Shown here piece after piece: positions 21,909 to 32,816 of a DNA stretch of 64,000 nt (its first letter is position 1; each line of letters starts with the position of its first letter). Source of the DNA: Favolaschia claudopus (Eukaryota; Basidiomycota; Agaricomycetes; Agaricales; Mycenaceae); contig JAWWNJ010000107.1 in NCBI GenBank assembly GCA_037176885.1, forward strand, positions 1 through 64,000, in the 5' to 3' direction. Below the pieces are notes generated by a model. That model was not told the DNA's origin and did not search any database. It saw nothing but the letters and a program-made list of their open reading frames with translations. The position numbers and the translations under genes were made by a program.

Positions 21909-24900
21909 ATGTTCCTTCTCCACAGGCTGCCGTCCCACATGATTGGCACACTTTCGCTCCTTGTCGCGCTCTCTTCTCCCCTTGTCGCCGCCGACTTGCT
22001 GCCTCGCACCAACGGCGTCTGTGTCAGTAACTTTCTTGCTTCAACATTTTCTACGCGTTCTTATCTCTCAAAAGGAATCATGCCCCGCTATCTCTGGGCG
22101 CACTCTTACGTCGAGTTCCGAAACGTCCAACTCCATTAACTGCGCGTCAGTCTAGGATTATTCATCTCTCTTTCAAGATGCTGAGTTTTTTGTGACTTGC
22201 AGGTATACCGGTAGCGCCACCTGTAGTACGTTTCTTCTTTTTTTTATCGGTGGGTTGCATCCATTTGTATTGACGACGAATCCGCCTTGCAGAATATGTT
22301 GAGTGTATTCCAGTTTTTTCATGACTTGTATCTGACAAGTTTTCAGAGCCCCTCCAATGGCGCCCTTATGGTTACCGGAAGCACTGTTTCTAAGTGCCCC
22401 AACTACTGCTGCTCGGACGACTTCACCTTTTATGCCGTGAGGCTGATTCTTATTCCATCTGGCTGCGTATTCAAGTCTTGTTTAGGGCTCGGGTGGATGC
22501 GTTCGCAAAGCCACTTGCGATGCCGGAAAATACCGGTTAGCTTTCTTTTGTGTGAAGCCCCTGGCTAGTCTTTATTGCTTATTATCATCTAGTGACGATT
22601 CTAACGCCTGTGTCTCTTGCCCGAGCGGCCAAACCTCCAACCCTGTATGGTGTTTGTCTATGTTCGATGACTCTGGTCTCATCGTTATCACAGGGAGCGA
22701 CTTGCGCAAACGACTGCTATTGCGCTGCTGGTTCATATCGCCGCGGTAACTCGTGCTCTTCGTGCGCTGCGGGAACATTCAGTGGACCCGGTGCCTCCTC
22801 GTGCACACCTTGCGCTGCGAACACCATCTCCACCCCCGGGGCGTCCACCTGTACATCTTGCCCTCCTGGCTCAACCTCGAGAGCGGTATGTTTTTTCTCT
22901 TCTTTCTTCCGACCCCGCCTTATCCAGATGATAGGGTTCAGCAACTTGCACTCCTGTTTCTTGCCCTCGCGGCAGTTTCATCGATGGAAATTCTTGCTCG
23001 ACATGTCCCGAGGGAACTTACAGCGGACGGGATTCCAATACTTGCAGTCAATGTCCTGCCAACACATTCTCTGCCGCCGGAGCGTCCAGCTGCACGGCAT
23101 GCCCCACCGGTCATACTTGCAGAGCCGTACGTTTTCACTCGCATAAATTATTCGTCTGTTCACCTGCGTACGTCTAGGGCTCAACCCATATCTCGCAATG
23201 CACCGCTCCTTGCGTAGCCGGAAACTACCTCCAAAATGGTCAATGTACCCCTTGTGACGCCGGCACCTTCAGCTCAGGCCCCAACGCCGCGTCGTGCACT
23301 GACTGTCCCGCCAACACTTTCTCCGGACGTGGTGCGGGAACCTGCACAAACTGCCCTACCGGCCACACTTGCCCCTCCGTATGCATCCATGCCTTCCTAT
23401 CTGCTTCTTGCAAACTGACTCATGCCTAATAGCGATCGACTGCTTCGTCTCAATGTACCGCGCCGTCGTGCCCGGCCGGAAGCTACCTCCATAATCGTCA
23501 ATGTACCTCCTGCTCGTCGGGAACGTTTAGCTCCAGCCCCGATTCTACATCTTGCACTAACTGCCCTGCCAATACGATCTCTGGTCCTGGAGCGACGAGC
23601 TGCAGCGATTGCCCTGCGAGCACCAAGTCTCGAGCTGTATGTGCTTGGTCCCTGCCGTCTAACAGCTGCTAATAGATCTCGCTATATAGGGTTCATCCAC
23701 TTGCTCGCCTGTTTCGTGCCCTGCTGGAAGCTTCATCGACGGCCATGAGTGCAGCAGCTGCCCTGCTGGTTCTTACAGCGGACGCGACTTCTCTTCTTGC
23801 ACCGAGTGCCCAGCCAACTCTTTCTCCCGCGGCGGAACCGCCACTTGCACCCACTGCCCAACCGGCTATACTTCCTTCCCTGTAAGTCTTCACAACTTCA
23901 CTCGATTTTTTATCATCTCATACCATCATACAGGGTTCGACCAGCGCGTCCGCATGCACGGCTACTTGCCCTGCTGGCAAGTATGTGAACAACGGCCAAT
24001 GTACTCCTTGCGCGGCCGGGACCTACAGCTCCAGCCCCAACTCCGCGACGTGCAGTCAATGTCCGGCCAATACGTTCTCGAGTGGCGGTGCTGGCAGCTG
24101 CACTCCTTGCCCCACAGGACACACTTGCGGACGCGTACGTGCCTTCCTCATCTTCATCTTCAATCAGCCTTACTCAATCTTTATCAGGGCTCTACTCACT
24201 CGTCCCAATGCACCCCGCCTGCTTGCCCCGCTGGTCGCTACGTCAAAAACGGTCAATGCGTCGCCTGCCCGGCTGGTACGTTCAGTGCCAACCCCGGCTC
24301 CACGTCGTGCGACGAGTGCCCCGAAGACACGTACTCGGACGCAGGCGCCTCTCACTGCCTCAACTGCCCTCGTGGATTCGGATGCGGTCGTCGCAAGGGG
24401 CCTGGTCAGTGCCAGCCCAAGGGCTGCCCTCCTGGCTTCCACTATGGAGCTGACCGCCACTGCTACGAGTGCCCGCGTAACACCTACGGCCCTGGTGGTT
24501 ACGCTGGATGCACGTCTTGCCCTCCCAACCAGCATTCGAGGCGCGGTTCCGAGCATTGCACGCCCAACAATACGCCCTCGAACGTTCCTCGCGCTCCCCA
24601 GAAAGTTATCAGCTGCCCCCGCCACCACATGCTCTGTCCCATCGCCGCTGGAGTTGCGCAATTGGAGTGTGTTGACGTCCAGACTTCTCTCGAGTCGTGC
24701 GGTGGATGTGTGGGTTTAGAGGCGGACGGCACGGGTCAAGATTGCAGTGCCATCGCCAACGTCTCAGACGTCAGCTGCGTGCACGGTGCGTGCTTGGTGA
24801 CCAAGTGCATTGGGGACTTCGAAGTGTCGACCGGTGGGGATTCGTGCGTCGAGACCCACAAGAAGAAGAGATCATCGCACGCCGATGGTCATGCCCGTCG

Positions 24901-24913
24901 CCTCAGCCACTAA
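21909..24913 (+). CDS. Secreted cysteine-rich modular protein with CPL1-like C-terminus
   Basis: The first exon encodes a signal peptide (hydrophobic GTLSLLVALSSPLVA). Small exons follow, giving CPAISGRTLTSSSETS, CPNYCCSDDFTFYA, GCVRKATCDAGKYR and ACVSCPSGQTSNP. Then seven repeated exons (22694-22885, 22935-23126, 23178-23378, 23433-23636, 23690-23881, 23934-24134, 24188-24913) each encode one module of about 64-67 residues with the pattern CPAGSY..G..C..C.AGTFS....SC..CPANTFS..GA..C..CP.G, like TNFR/GCC2-GCC3/ephrin-receptor-like repeats. All are multiples of three with phase-0 borders. The last exon continues into a CPL1-like domain (CPIAAGVAQLECVDVQTSLESCGGC ... DCSAIANV ... CVHGACLVTKC). 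Related basidiomycete proteins are secreted or wall-associated; Cryptococcus Cpl1 is the named relative. No transmembrane segment is seen, and the tail is basic. Function here is unknown. Confidence 0.88.
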
Positions 24914-25232
24914 CTGACTTACTAACGGATTTTTTCCTTCCTTCTCTGTCTGTTTTTTCGAACGGCTTGGTTCACGTTCCATCACCTTCCTTTGGGACTT
25001 CTTCATTATATACCTTTTGTGCAAGGAATTAATACAGTCACTTTCCATCCATGTAGAAGCGTCAAGTCGTCTAGATAAGTAGTATGCAATGACCATTGAA
25101 ACACATGCCCTTTTTAGTCGTCTCAAAAAACTTGCTTAATCCACTGTTGTTGCGTGTTTGAAAACTAGAATCAATTTGGTTTCTTTCTTGTTCCTCTACT
25201 TCCATCATCCTTTTTTCTTGAATATCGATATC

Positions 25233-26941
25233 ATGGTTCATACACCCTCCCTCTCCGGCCCCATCTTCAAATTCAGTCGCGAGACAAACGCGGTATCGGT
25301 CGAAAATATCCCGCAAAACGGTATGTGTTCCTCGCGTTTAGTTGGACGCGTCGACCACGCTGAATTTTGGTTTTGTCAGTGAATCGCCTTGAGGCGCTCG
25401 CGCTGTTCAGCACCCTTATAGGCGATATTCGCACCTCGCGGGACTCGGACGACGCGCTGGAGATCACTTTCTTCACGGCGGACTCGGCGAGGTGTGTTCA
25501 GTTGTTCGTTGAGTGATTAGTTGTTCAATTTCTTCATAGGAAGGCTCTGTGTATGAATGGGTACAACATCGCTGGATCGCCTCTGTGAGTATCGTTCAAT
25601 GGTCACTCTCATGGAACTAATCACTGCTCGTAGCGTTGTTTCGCCCGTTGTTCGTGCAGCTTCGCCTCTTCCATCTCATGGCGGCCAACAGGTAAAGCGT
25701 ACCGATACACGCCGCAATCTTTATGTCCTTGGGGTGCCCTTTGGCATGACGAAGTGCGTATACAACCCGCCAACTTTGTTGCTGGCAATCTCTGATCGAA
25801 TCTTCATAGTCAATCTCTCGCCGCCCTTTTCACCCCACACGGCACCGTGTCGCACTGCGTCATACTGGCCACTCTTGATAGCGCGTCACGTCGGCGTGGT
25901 TTTGTCGTCATGTCCTCGCACGAGGAGGCGAGACAGGCCATGGCTGCGCTTGGTCGTACGAGCAAGACTGGGAACGGAATGGATATCTCGTGGGCAGTGG
26001 TTCAACGTTCGAAAGGTCTGTGCGTCTATGATTGCTTCAACAGCCTATCGACCTTTTGTATAGGCTTCTTGGACGGAGGAGACCGCGCTGGTATAGCTCA
26101 TCCGCCTCCAGGTTCTCTGCCCTCGCCTCTCGTTCCTGAAGAGAAGAAGATGTCCCCAGAGCAAGCTTTACCGATCCTCAGCGCAGTACCAACTCAAGTG
26201 CTCTTACTCGCTAATCTACCCTCGTTGCTCTTCGGCTCCGAAGATGACCTGCGAGGACTGGTGTGCCCTTTTGGAATTGTCAAGTCTCTTCGCATCGTTC
26301 ATCTGCCTGATCTGGTTCCATCTGCTATCTCTGGCTCCCTGATGTTCTCGACTACGCACCCCGCGTCCAAGAAGGCGATCACAGCAGCTATCGTCCATTA
26401 TACTTCCCTCAACGCAGCGCAAGATGCGTCTCGTGCTCTCAACGGCGAATCGTACGCTGGATGTACCGTTCGAGCAGTGTACCTCGTGGATCCCGAAGCA
26501 GAGCCAGCTTCTGTCCCAGACTCGCCTCTTCTTGTTCAGACTGCTTTCTCGACGCAGAACAACATGTCCCTCGCTAATTACCCTCTTTGTCGTTCTTTTG
26601 CGCCCGCTGCTGCGTCTCATTGTGGACCTTCGACTCACAAGCCGCTCTTTGATGGACGTAATGTTGGGAATCAAGTTTTGACTGGAGTCGAGCATGGATT
26701 TAGGCCACTCGGGCGTCAATACCGCAGCCCTGAACTCTTGCAGCAACAGTTCTATGCGACCGTTCCGTTCCCTCAATTCGAGTCCCCCTCGACATATGGC
26801 GCCAATGAGCTGCTTTCTAGTCGGTCAGTATTTCCGAAGTCACGTTTCGGACTCGTTTTTTCTAACACTCTCCCGCCTAGGTGGAACCCCGACACCGTGT
26901 ATGTGCGCACTCCGTCGCGCGACATTGGATACTACGTCTAG
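25233..26941 (+). CDS. RNA-binding protein with RRM domains
   Basis: Seven exons (25233-25320, 25380-25491, 25540-25584, 25634-25753, 25810-26015, 26064-26823, 26881-26941) join in frame to 463 residues. RRM folds are visible in order. A degenerate one is AVSVENIPQNV ... ALEITFFTADSARKALCMNGYNI. A good one is RRNLYVLGVPFGM (RNP2) ... HCVILATLDSASRRRGFVVMSS (RNP1) with EEARQAMAAL. A third is QVLLLANLPSLLF ... FGIVKSLRIVHLP ... VHYTSLNAAQDASRALNGESYAGCTVRAVYL. The C-terminus is disordered and carries aromatic/arginine patches. The middle domain has the classical RNP1 aromatic. It is presumably nuclear or cytoplasmic mRNA binding; the specific ortholog is not identified. Confidence 0.85.
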
Positions 26942-27912
26942 TCTTTCTCTATCCCTCCTCCAACTACCCGGACTCGTATTGCTTATTGCTTGATTGTTTT
27001 TTCGGCTGCTCGCGGTGGATCGAACCGCCACCATCATGATTGCTGGACTGGACTAGACTGGTTTGCTTCGAATGATTTCTGGACATGCAAGACCGAGCTT
27101 GGAAGGATGCTGTACGACTGTGCCATGTCTCTTTTTTATTTGCTTTTCGACTCTGCGTGCTACGATTCCGAGGAACGACAAAAAAGATGATGCAACAAGA
27201 ACCGCACATTGCTATCTGGAGTATGATACTGGTTGGGTTAATATCTCGTGGGTTTCTTCTTACTGTCTGCGTCCGGGGTCTCATCGTTAGCTGCAGGTTT
27301 TACTTCTCTTCAAAATAATCAATGCCTCAAAAACCTTTCCGGCACAAGCAAACTGGAACATTAAGACCGTATCACATGCGAAACCTCCTTAATTGTATAC
27401 ACCTCAATTGTCCGTCTTCATCTTTCGTCCTCGCTGATCAGGGAGTTGATTTGCCTTGTAGAATTCGCGCGAAACCTGCAACCCTCGAACTCGATTTCCC
27501 TTGATACGCTTAGACGCGCTTGCTGTGACGAGCTACATAGGCCGTGAACGAAACGGTGAGTGCATTAGCATTGTCGTCCCTCAACGAGTTTGTACCCATG
27601 ATAAAGTGACAGTGTATGTATAGAGACTATAGACTGTAATTGCAAGTCTTTGAATGGATGAATGTTCGCTACGTTGTGCACAACCGTGGCTGAGCCGATT
27701 TTCAGTCCCGCGGAAGTGAGAAAAACTCTTGCTAGTTGCTACTGACTTAGATTTCTGTATGACTGGAAAATCTTTTCCATTGCATCCTCGCAAAAATACA
27801 TCCGTGGACCAACATTCACTAGACCAACATTTACTGTACCAACCAATACTGAACATCTTACAAGCTAGAAAATGAAACCGTGAAGCGTAGAAAAATTGTC
27901 CGTTTCCGCAGA
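26942..27912. other. Intergenic stretch, no gene seen
   Basis: This holds the downstream region of the RRM gene and the end region of the opposing hypothetical gene. Only short unsupported reading frames are present. Near 27809-27852 a degenerate short repeat of the form ACCAACATT.ACT occurs three times. Confidence 0.6.
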
Positions 27913-28790
27913 CTATGCAGTGAGGAGCGGTGGCCCGCTATCCCGACTTGTGTACGGCGGCTCTTCATCGCGATACTCTCGACTGGTGTACGGCGGTTGT
28001 TGCTCATGTTCTTCTCGACTGAGGTACGGCGGGAGCGTCGTTGCAATCGCGCTAGCGTGCTGCTCCCGTACCATCGCTGCGGGCGGCACTCCTCTGAGCA
28101 GGATGCGGGCCGCAAAACTATAGGATAAGAATCAACGCATTCAGTTGGAAGCTCACAGTCAAGCCAGAGCGGCGTACTATCTTTCAGAATACGGCGTCGG
28201 CATCGGATCTTCGTTATATCGTGAAGGCCGGCTTTGTGTTATGGACAAAAAGGCCTGAACTGGTCCGGGGCCGCCGTAAACTGAATCTGTGGCCAGGAGG
28301 GCGGTAGAAGGAGCAGCACGGCGAATCTGGTTCCACACCGCCTTGCCTGGAACGGACATAGCTGCGTCCATGGATGTAAGTCTTGAACGCAGCCCATGAA
28401 GATAGAACCTACTGGGTAAAAGCCCCACACGCCCGCCACCTCGACTGACCTCCAATGACAATATTGTGAAGATATCTGCCGCCGTCTCGAGAATATGACG
28501 GCGGCCACTTGAAGGTATGATATTAGCAGGACAGCTACATTGAATGGATAGCAGCAACATACGTTACGCGCAAATATATCGTCAGATACCTGAGTTTGGT
28601 GAGGACACGTTCAGAAGTCGCGCCCTTGATGTATTTCCTTGCAAACGACCGAGAGAATGAGCAAAGCGAATGAAAACCTCTTCTTGGAGCTGCCTCACCA
28701 GACGATATACCCACTGAGCACTTCCTCAATCGCAGTTCTCGAACCTTCACATTGGTCGAGATACTTTGCTATTTGAGCTTGTCCGAGCAT
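27913..28790 (-). CDS. Hypothetical protein with PPYxSRE repeats at C-terminus
   Basis: I do not recognise this family. From ATG 28790 the protein begins MLGQAQIAKYLDQCEGSRTA and continues IEEVLSG. After a one- or two-base frame change beside a GGG run near 28703-28706 it reads RLVRQLQEEVFIRFAHSLGR, then NVSSPNSG; after short introns RRHILETAADIFTILSLE, VWNQIRRAAPSTALLATDSV and SRYNEDPMPTPYSE. The last exon carries three copies of a PPYxSRE/D motif (PPYLSRE, PPYTSRE, PPYTSRD) and stops at 27913. The repeats give the DNA between 27940 and 28040 a visible GTACGGCGG periodicity. The helical N-terminal half and disordered tail fit an adaptor-type protein, but this is inference. Exon borders in the middle are tentative. 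Confidence 0.55.
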
Positions 28791-29192
28791 GGGGTGTTTC
28801 TGGATGGTATGCTAGACACTAGTGGTCAAGCCTATATAGCACGATTATTCATCCAAGGTCCGTCTGGGCTGTGGAGAGAATTGAAAAGAGAAAGAATTGG
28901 AGATCATGATGTCTTGGCACGTGGTCTAATTTGGTACCACTTCAGCTTGGCGCGTCCATGCAATGAGTGGCTCGCCAAAGCTAACAAAAAAAGGTATGCG
29001 GTGCCATAAAAAAATTAGAGCAATGATACTACAACGAACGATGTACGGTACATACAAGAAATACTCAACTATTATAACGACATTCTCTATTTGGGAGTAA
29101 CAACTGTAGTATGTGTCGTGAAGGGGTGCACAAAACCAAGAAGATACCAAGTATCCAAGATCATCTTATTCCACCCACGATATCCTCCAACT

Positions 29193-32100
29193 TCAAGCAT
29201 TGGAGACGGGTCTATTGAGCCCAAATTCCCTCAATTGTCCTTGCACCTTCTCCAGCCTTCGACTACGCGCCAACAGCTCCTCGCGCTTGGCCACCAGCGC
29301 CGGATCTTCTTCGAGCAACGCCGCACATACGGCAGTCGCATTCTCACCCCCGAGACCGAATTCCGAGATGAGCTCTCCCTGAAGACTTGCCGCGAGAGTT
29401 CTCAGAAACAGGGAATCGATCAGCTGCGGGATGATGTCAATGACGCGCTAAGTTCCTCGTCAGTTCGCGGACAGTGTTTGAAACAACGAGACCATACCTT
29501 GTAGGCACACTAGGTATACGAAGAAGGAATCAGAAACAAGAACACGAAGCTAGAGTCAGCGCACCTGGAAATACCCCCGAACCTCCGACATCACTGCAAT
29601 CTCGGTCTCAAACTGGTCCGCCTGGCGCAGCTTCCCAAAATCATCCGCAGTGATGCCCGTATACCCCAAATCCGCAAGCTGAGCCAGCACGTTGTTTATT
29701 TTTTCTGCATCCGAGATGACTGGAGTCGGCGACGGCGACGGTGTCCTTTCAACGGGTCGAGGTGTCTGTTGCTTGGTAGCATAAGCGTGGAATCCCTGCG
29801 CAGGGTTCGCCGCTTGATTCCCAAACGCCGGCCCGGGCACATTTTTCGCCGTTTTGAATGCGCTGCTCGAAGATGAGGCGGCACCGAATGCAGTCATAGG
29901 TGTACCGAACGCAGCGGTGGAGGCTCCAAAGGCGGCGGCTGGGGTACTAAGCCCAGGGGCTGGGCCAAATTTGACTGCGAGAAAAACAACTCTGAACGAG
30001 ATAATCTATGCGGATGACCAATGTACTTACACATGTCCTCTCGAGATGTCGACGCGGACGGTTGTGGGTCGGTGTTTAGCCTGCGACGCTTGCCAGCCGG
30101 CTCCTCCTCTGTATTGTTTCTCTTGTTACCAGCCCGCTCGTCCTTGTATCGACCCAACCACTTCTCCGTTGACGCTTGCAGATAATGTGTATTTTGAGTA
30201 TAAGGCATCTGCTCAGCATTCAGTATCGCCATCAAAGTCTCCGCACACGACAAGAAGTGCTTTTGTGCTGTTGTGGTGATGCACATCCTGCCCGACAAGC
30301 CAATTAGTCGATGCTGCAAATGGCCCGACCACGAACGAGCTCTACACACTGTAATTTATTTTGCAACCGGCTGTAGCGGCCAAATTGATCATTGATACAA
30401 CGCATGAGCAACGAGAACATTGACTCCTTGACGCTGTCGAAGCATTTCACGGCGCACCCAAGCCAAGTCGACTGGAAAGCAGCAATGAGAGTTTTCTTCG
30501 CCGAAAACGGGATATTGCCGGGGAGTTCACGAGTGATAGATCTTTCGAGAAGAGTGTAAGAAACACACAATTTAAACGTGCACAAAAAAAAAGAAAAACG
30601 TACTGGGCAATGTGCGCCTGAATGTCCGTTAGATATACAGGCTTCTGAGACGCAATGAGGTCTGTCGCGCTCGGCAGCTTTCCCACATCATTATCGATTT
30701 GGATGGGAAAGTTATGCGTGCCCGCTTGGCCAGGAAGCTGTGCAACAAACTTGGGCTGCGTTTTATTGATTGCTTCCCTGAACTCGGTGAACGCAGCGTT
30801 CCGTTCGTGAATCAGGATGCTCATATCCGACTGGCCGTCGACATATTGCCTGATATCAGCGCAGAACGAGGTGATGAGGTTCAACATGTGCGTCGCCGGG
30901 TCACCCACGGCCTTGGGGGGTAAACCTTCAAGCTCCCGGCGACAGGTAGCGATATGGTCGTTAGCCATTGATTGGATACGGGGGAGACTTTCAAGTTGGC
31001 GTCAACAGAATTCATGACACATGTAGAATCAACTCACCTGTCGTTAATGATTTGAACGAGCAGAGTGCTAAGCGTTGAGACCAAGTTTTCCGTCCCAAAA
31101 CGATTTTTATGGGCCGTTCCTGACCACGGCAGGGTCTGCGAGAAGAATTCATTTTCTGCACTTCTTGCCTCACGCACGGTGATATTCTTGCGTCGCTCGG
31201 CGTCATCGGGCTGACGCGTACAGAAATAACCATGCAGGAGCTGGTGCTTGCTGCGACCTTCGATCACATCCAACCAGAGCTCCCGCATATTTGACCCCTC
31301 GGTCAACATGTCGGGTTTGGTCAAGACACCTGGGTGGGTAGTGAGCTATGGCGGCCTTTCCATCGTAAGCGAAGAGTCATTACCAATTGTACGGGCACCG
31401 TGAGGGTCGACCTGGCGGGCAAGACGCAAAGCCTTTTGATTCTCAATGTCGTCTGTAAGTGCGGGTGACCGTCAGTCAGTGAGCGAGGCATGATCGGAAT
31501 TCAGCACCTGTCATAGGGAGGGCCACCAGGATGAGGGAATTTCCTTTGATGTAAGATACTACCATCTCTTCAACCAGATTTATAATTTCGGTGTCAGCGT
31601 TTGCGATGAGCCCTATGAAACGAAATGTTTATTTATTTTGCAGACTGAACGGCGGGGTACGCACCCGGAAGATCGAGGAACATCAAATCGGTGAGTTCTG
31701 GCCCTTCAAGATCGACGCATACTACATTGCGGCTGAAAGGAAGTGGCTGCAGACCAGGCAGACCCTCTTTGATAGTCGACATCTCATAGTTCAGAACGTC
31801 TTGGAAAGAAAGGGATGGGTGCAGGACCGCAAACTGCGCCCGACGAAGAGCAGTTTCTACGGCAGCCTTCTTCGTGATAGTGTCACCAAACTACATCTTT
31901 GAGCCGATACGTCTCAAGGCGTATGATGAAGCCACTCACTTGCATTTCCGTTACATCACCACGCGGTGCCCCGTTTTCTTCAAACTCGATGCGAATAGAG
32001 ATTCGACAAGACCATTGATTGGTCGAGGATGAGAGGCGGCACTCCATTGGGCAGCGAGTACATGTTCCTGCGTCCCTCGGGACTTTGATTCCAGAAATCG

Positions 32101-32326
32101 CCTCGACAAGCGAAGATTTGCCTAAAGACGATATGAACGCGGCAAAAGCGACTCAAGTTCAACGATTACCTGCACTCTGATTCCCAATGACAGTAATGCG
32201 CGGTAAATCAAGATCAGTTTGGGCGCCGACCGCGCGCAACTGGCTCATCAAAGTCAAAAGTTCTTTGCAGCGAAGCGCATATTGGCTTTCCGATAATTGA
32301 GTCGTACTGCCGGCTGCCGACTTCAT
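29193..32326 (-). CDS. Dynamin-family (Mx/Vps1-like) GTPase with nuclear-type insert
   Basis: This is a large GTPase that self-assembles and remodels membranes. From ATG 32326 the GTPase domain shows G1 GNQSAGKSSLVEAISG, G2 GTCTRCPMEC, G3 FLDLPGLIANAD and G4 VLTKPDML. Then come the middle/stalk (ENEFFSQTLPW, RCRRELEGLPP-like CRRELEGLPPKAVGDP, FREAINKTQP) and a C-terminal GED (IDIIPQLIDSLFLRTL, LLEEDPALVAKREELL) stopping at 29193. About ten introns of 50-60 bp can be placed, and every exon I followed is in frame; length is roughly 870 residues. Unusually, between stalk and GED lie a bipartite-like basic signal (KRNNTEEEPAGKRRRLN) and a low-complexity run with several AFG motifs (AAAFGAST, AAFGTP, TAFGAA, PAFGNQ), resembling nucleoporin FG sequence. 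No PH domain is present. Mx-like rather than classical dynamin is the better fit. Confidence 0.9.
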
Positions 32327-32434
32327 TATAACTGGTAGAGGGTAGAGGGATGTATTTTGAAAGGGAGAGGGCGAGAGAAAGGAGGAAATGAGCGGGGGGA
32401 TGAAAGGGAGAGAGACAAAGGTTTGAAATCAGAT

Positions 32435-32462
32435 GGTTCGCGGTCACGTGTATTCCATCACG
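32435..32462 (-). promoter_or_regulatory. Two-block promoter motif, dynamin gene
   Basis: Plus-strand blocks GGTTCGCGGTCACG (32435-32448) and TCCATCACG (32454-32462) are separated by 5 bp, about 110-135 bp upstream of the dynamin ATG. Read in gene orientation, both blocks begin CGTGA. The first block runs into a CACGTG E-box (32445-32450). The same two blocks recur upstream of the gene at 51609-52533. Confidence 0.5.
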
Positions 32463-32816
32463 GTCCTTGAGGAGTTGGCGCGCTTCTGAAAGTGCACGCC
32501 ACACGACACGTTTTCTCGAATCTCACATTTGAGAGTTCATGGTTTTAATTTCTTCTTCTGAAAGAGCAGGTCGAAAGCATTGGAGTCGATTGGACGACTA
32601 CTTAGTTAATAGTGGGTACAATCTAATTTCAGCAAGAATTTCAGAGCAGTTCTTGGCCTCATCCGCGTCATCGAAATATAGCTAGGCCAGCCTTCCCACC
32701 AGCAAACCAAGGTGAATATCGTTTCTCTACATTTGCAGTGAATTTTTTCTCGAATCAACAAATCAAACTCTGCCGCACGGCAAGTTGAAATTGTACAAAT
32801 CTAAAAAGTACATGTG

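Noticed and set aside
28752..29009. Plus-strand reading frame of 85 codons upstream of the hypothetical minus-strand gene
   Set aside because: It overlaps the start region of the minus-strand gene, has no motif, and its codon use does not resemble neighbours.
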